64,000 nt of DNA from the NCBI GenBank assembly GCA_013396915.1, contig VWZL01006771.1, positions 248,001 to 312,000 on the forward strand, written 5' to 3'. Shown here piece after piece: positions 60,753 through 64,000 of this stretch; position 1 is the stretch's first letter; the number at the start of each line of letters is the position of its first letter. A program made the position numbers and the translations under genes. This DNA is from Stercorarius parasiticus. Taxonomy: Eukaryota > Chordata > Aves > Charadriiformes > Stercorariidae. The notes under the pieces were generated by a model that saw nothing but the letters and a program-made list of their open reading frames with translations, was not told the origin of the DNA and ran no database searches.

Positions 60753-61831
60753 CATAATTAAAACTGCATTATAAGTTCAGGTCTTCAGCTTTTTCTGTTG
60801 ACACTTGTTCTCACTTTCATCAGATGATTGTTCCATGAAGCTGGTGGTCTTAAGGCTTGAGCTTCTCTCTTGGTTCATTTTAAATACCAGAGACTGGAAC
60901 ACCATGCAGAGAACAATGACTTCAACCATAGCTGGCCAAAATCATGTCCAAAGTGGTAAATCTAGGGTTGGTAGGTTCTTGTGTATTCTCTTGCCAAGAT
61001 GCTAAATCCTAAATTATCTAAAAAATCTTAAAGTGTACCTGAACCTCACCCTGTCCTTTCTCAGCCCTAACCACAGAATATGTCAGAGGTCCAAGCAAGC
61101 TGCATTTCTTCCTTGCTGTGGTCTTGGGATAATGGCAAAATACATAATCTGTGGGATATGATGATCCATAACTCAATGCACATGCAGCCATGTGAAGCCA
61201 AAGCTTTACAGATTTCTGGGATTTCTCCATGTCTTATATCCACCGAGGATTTCCCCTCTCTGTTTCCATACTCATGGCAACACTGCCCAGGCAGTCCAAC
61301 CAGAGAGGTCAGAAGGTGTTTGGTCTCTGACGCCTTCCTTCATGGATTGTCACAATGGGGTGTCTGACATGCCCCTTGACAAAGCTTTTCAACAGCTCAC
61401 ACAGACTACGTTGATCCTGTCATCCAATGAAGCCAGTTTGCCTTTAAAAATCAGCACCAGGTCCCATCAATTTGCGTTATTTCATTGCTCACCACAAAGA
61501 AGGCTTCCGGCAAGGCACTTCAACAATCACTAGATAATGGTTGGGAAGCATAAGTAATCATTTAAAAACTTATGTGACTTTAATCAGCACGCCGCTTAGG
61601 CAGGATTTTTATGTTGCCTGGTAGGAGAGCATGCATAATGGGGCCTCTTCGCAGGCATTTTTCACAACAGATTACTCAGCATATAGCAAGGGATATAGTC
61701 AGTATTAAGGTGTCTGAGCCAAAAGAACTGGGCAGGAATGGGCAAGCTCTACCAATTCATGCAGATAAACTCGGTAAGAATGGCTTTGTTTGCGGGCACC
61801 TTGCAGGCATTGCTCTTGTGTCACGACAGCT

Positions 61832-61934
61832 TTGCTTGCACGGGAGCAACAGCCCAGAGACCAGTCTGCTGAGAATTACCTGGCGCAGAGATGAGCCCAG
61901 CAGAGCCCTGGAGGGGCGCGGGATTTAACAGAAG
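61832..61934 (+). other. Candidate first exon or non-coding exon with ATG before a donor
   Basis: This is a locally GC- and CpG-richer segment. An ATG at 61891 with G at -3 opens MSPAEPWRGAGFNR and stays open to a donor, CAGAAG followed by GTAAGA at 61935. Upstream AG sites preceded by CTTGTGTCACGACAG (61817-61831) could make it an internal exon, but the frames upstream of the ATG do not all stay open. Its split codon is phase-compatible with the candidate at 63834. This is weak evidence. Confidence 0.15.
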
Positions 61935-62020
61935 GTAAGAAAGGAGTTGCATCGTGCTCCCACATATTAGGAAAAGTCAGGCAGACTATGCCATGTTGAA
62001 AACAACACAACTTGCCTCTG

Positions 62021-62040
62021 TAAAAAAAAAAAAAATAAAA
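62021..62040. repeat. A-rich tract
   Basis: A run of 14 A followed by TAAAA, next to the MIR-like remnant. Similar short A-runs lie at 41883-41896, 48384-48397 and 54142-54155. Confidence 0.9.
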
Positions 62041-62054
62041 TTGCTATTCTTGCC

Positions 62055-62150
62055 ATCTAATGCACAAAGAAACTGAAGCAGGGATGGTTGAATTGCTGCT
62101 GGGCCCTAGCACTGGTTTAGCAAAACAGGATTTAGATCCGTCTCCTCAAA
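62055..62150 (-). mobile_element. MIR-like SINE remnant
   Basis: The + strand reads AATGCACAAAGAAACTGAAGC, then GATGGTTGAATTGCTGCTGG, then CAAAACAGGATTTAGATCC and GTCTCCT. This follows the complement of MIR blocks: ATGAGGAAACTGAGGC, GGTTxAxTxACTTGCCC, GGATTxGAACCC and GTCTCC. The A-rich tract just upstream (62022-62040) is not part of the alignment I see. This is a degraded fragment. Confidence 0.45.
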
Positions 62151-63833
62151 ACAACTGAAAGGCTCTAGCGAAGACTCAAATACTTATTTAATCTATCCCT
62201 TTAACCCATGGGTTAAACAGTCTTAAAATAATAGACTTGAATAGAATTAATTAAATTGCATTAAAAAAGCCATATAAGCCATATAAACATTATCCCATAG
62301 GGCGGGCAGAACAAGACAGAATAAGACAAAGCTACAGGATGGAGATGTGGATTTACCTCTCCAAAAGCCTATCTCAAACCGGAGCGATCCTTGGATCCTT
62401 TTTTGACAACAGAATATAAGCCTAGCAGATCTTTTTTTGGTAACTGAATAACATTATATATATGTTACAGTGCAGTCACTTTTTAAAAGAGGTTTCAGAT
62501 TCTGTGTCACGGACAAGCTATTGACAACTTTACCTTGAGAAGTTTATTTTTTCCTTGCTTACAGCACATCAGTCTCTTTCCGTGCTCTTCGGTTACTCTG
62601 TTCTTTGCACGTCCACAGGAAGGTCTGAGCCTGCCTGTTGGATTCTCTCTGAAGAACGTCCTGAATGGAGCTTGCTGTCAACACAGATTTCAGGACAAAG
62701 AAAGGAGATTTTTAAAAATGTAAACTGGAGCACGGTGCCTGACTCTGTTGAACTGTTAGTGGGAGCAAAGCACATTACTGCCCTGTGTGTTTTTAAAAAT
62801 CATCCTGAGAGTTATTTATCAGATTAAGGTTTTAACACAAATAGTTTGACTCTTGCCACAGTCTGCCCATTACAATCACCAGGAAGGAGGAAGAGCTTGA
62901 GTTTTGCACTTGGATTATCCTCAAGATATGCTCATGGTTAAAAAAAAATACTTATGGAGTCTGTGTTTAAATCTACATCCAGCACTATGCAAATATTTGC
63001 ATGCTGTAACTTAACTCAACATAAATCAGCGTTCTTGTCAATGAATTGTTTGATTAATCAGTGGCTTAATTTGTGCATCAGAGCAAGAGAGAGAAAAACA
63101 ACCCAAAACAGCTGTGTGATTGATTTTTTTTTTCCTTCCAGACCAGCCCAAAGTATTGTATAAATAACTAACTTCTATTGTGGTTAGCTTCCGCAAAAGA
63201 TAAAGAGGGAGGCCAGAAGCTTGCTTTTCCACAATCCTCACTTGAGCACTGGTAGATCCGGGGCTGTGAAAGTCCCAGTACAAGCCTGGAATGGCCCAGG
63301 GACGTTGAATGTTGGGCCACTGATCTACACAAGTTCGATCAGGTTGGGTGATTTGGCCCAGAGTACCTAAAAAATATGAGAGTTTTCAGCAGTTCTGGAA
63401 TGCTCTCCAACCTTTGAGCTCTCTGGCAGGGTAAGCTTTGTTGTATAAGTAGGGTGACCATTCAGAGCATAAAGATCGTAAAATTGACTGTATTTGTTCA
63501 AATTAAAGGTACGTGTAGTTGAAGACAATGTTCGTGTCCAGTGGCAGTTGCTCTAACTGCAAGACAAACAGAGAGCGTTTATGCTGATGCGAGTAGTTTA
63601 TGCTAATCAGTAAATGGACACAGTCTCTGCTGAGGACCCTGATGCTTGCTGACTCCCAGCATATCCAGTGGACGGCTCACTTTGGATTAGCCATGTCCCT
63701 GCTCGGTCCCATCCTGCGAACACCAGACCCTACTTACACTATTTAAGGACGTTTTGAGCGGGGCTGTGACTCTTCTACTTGCAAAGCAGGTTGGAAGTGT
63801 CTGACCAGGAGGTGCCCTCATGCTCTTTTGCAG
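62151..63833. other. Splice-signal-rich region without a recognisable gene
   Basis: Two strong acceptors occur, TTTTTTCCTTGCTTACAG ending at 62564 and TTTTTTTTTCCTTCCAG ending at 63141, neither with a good donor nearby. The first is followed by two overlapping open frames (to 62723 and 62827), so a terminal exon is conceivable. Confidence 0.3.
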
Positions 63834-63884
63834 GCAGAAGACAGACACAAGATGTGGATGCTCTGCAAGGCTGATACAACTGAG
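63834..63884 (+). other. Candidate 51-nt exon at the right end
   Basis: The acceptor is CCCTCATGCTCTTTTGCAG ending at 63833 and the donor is CTGAG followed by GTAAGCAGG at 63885. The length is 17 codons. Two frames are open, one of them reading AEDRHKMWMLCKADTTE. A TATTTAAG element lies about 90 bases upstream, so the segment could instead belong to a first exon. I do not recognise the peptide. Confidence 0.22.
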
Positions 63885-64000
63885 GTAAGCAGGATTATCT
63901 ATTTTACACTTGGGCTGACTTTACTGTCTACACCACACGTGGATGCTTATCTGCTCTCCCTATTTGCCATTATACACATTCAACACGGCAGATAAAGTAA

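Larger units (their letters stand above)
45773..61831. other. No recognisable gene
   Basis: Long unique AT-rich stretch with one MIR-like remnant and scattered simple repeats. Large parts (50.5-52.1, 52.3-54.0 and 54.3-55.7 kb) lack any frame of 60 codons. The longest frame, 173 codons at 56312-56833 (+), begins at a GTG and has no recognisable domain. Confidence 0.55.

Noticed and set aside
63320..63350. GTTCGATC resembling a tRNA B box
   Set aside because: No A box, acceptor stem or anticodon arm fits around it.

Overview
This window reads as non-coding DNA from a bird, either intergenic or inside a very long intron. The case rests on interspersed repeats. Two CR1 LINE copies carry the typical avian CR1 3' end, with an octamer tail of the ATTCTATG type. 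Older CR1-like fragments and three decayed MIR-like SINE remnants suggest an amniote nuclear genome. The sequence is AT-rich and stop-rich. I see no bacterial operon structure, CRISPR array, tRNA, rRNA, retroviral provirus or complete protein-coding gene. Which bird it is cannot be told from this window.

Layout: 1-7.2 kb is unique sequence with one well-framed exon-like segment (5341-5398). 7.2-8.05 kb is a 5'-truncated CR1 on the + strand; its ORF2 tail is open for about 220 codons but is cut off upstream by a TAG. 12.9-13.46 kb is a much older CR1 fragment (+). 16.7-17.2 kb and 11.4-12.2 kb look like conserved non-coding sequence. A 15-nt microexon-like segment lies at 24244-24258. A second ancient CR1-like fragment (-) lies at 26.69-26.86 kb. 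A larger CR1 on the - strand fills 31.49-32.68 kb; its reverse transcriptase is dead, with a changed catalytic motif, stops, a frameshift and an internal deletion. 33.8-34.5, 36.6-37.2, 39.3-39.7 and 45.4-45.8 kb look like conserved non-coding or exon-bearing blocks. MIR-like remnants lie near 40.1, 52.5 and 62.1 kb. The last 2.2 kb holds several well-formed splice signals on the + strand.

The only recognisable protein sequence is CR1 ORF2, and neither copy can be active. Apart from that, the best leads are the 45.44-45.78 kb block (two octamer sites, a CTCF-like match and homeodomain cores, running into a 43-nt exon-like segment), the 115-nt exon-like segment at 36679-36793, which is phase-compatible with it, and the 15-nt microexon-like segment. 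Exon calls rest on splice-site appearance alone. Pseudo-exons are common in vertebrate DNA, so those calls are low confidence. The many short open frames in the window are about as long as chance predicts. I found no previously undescribed system I would claim with confidence.
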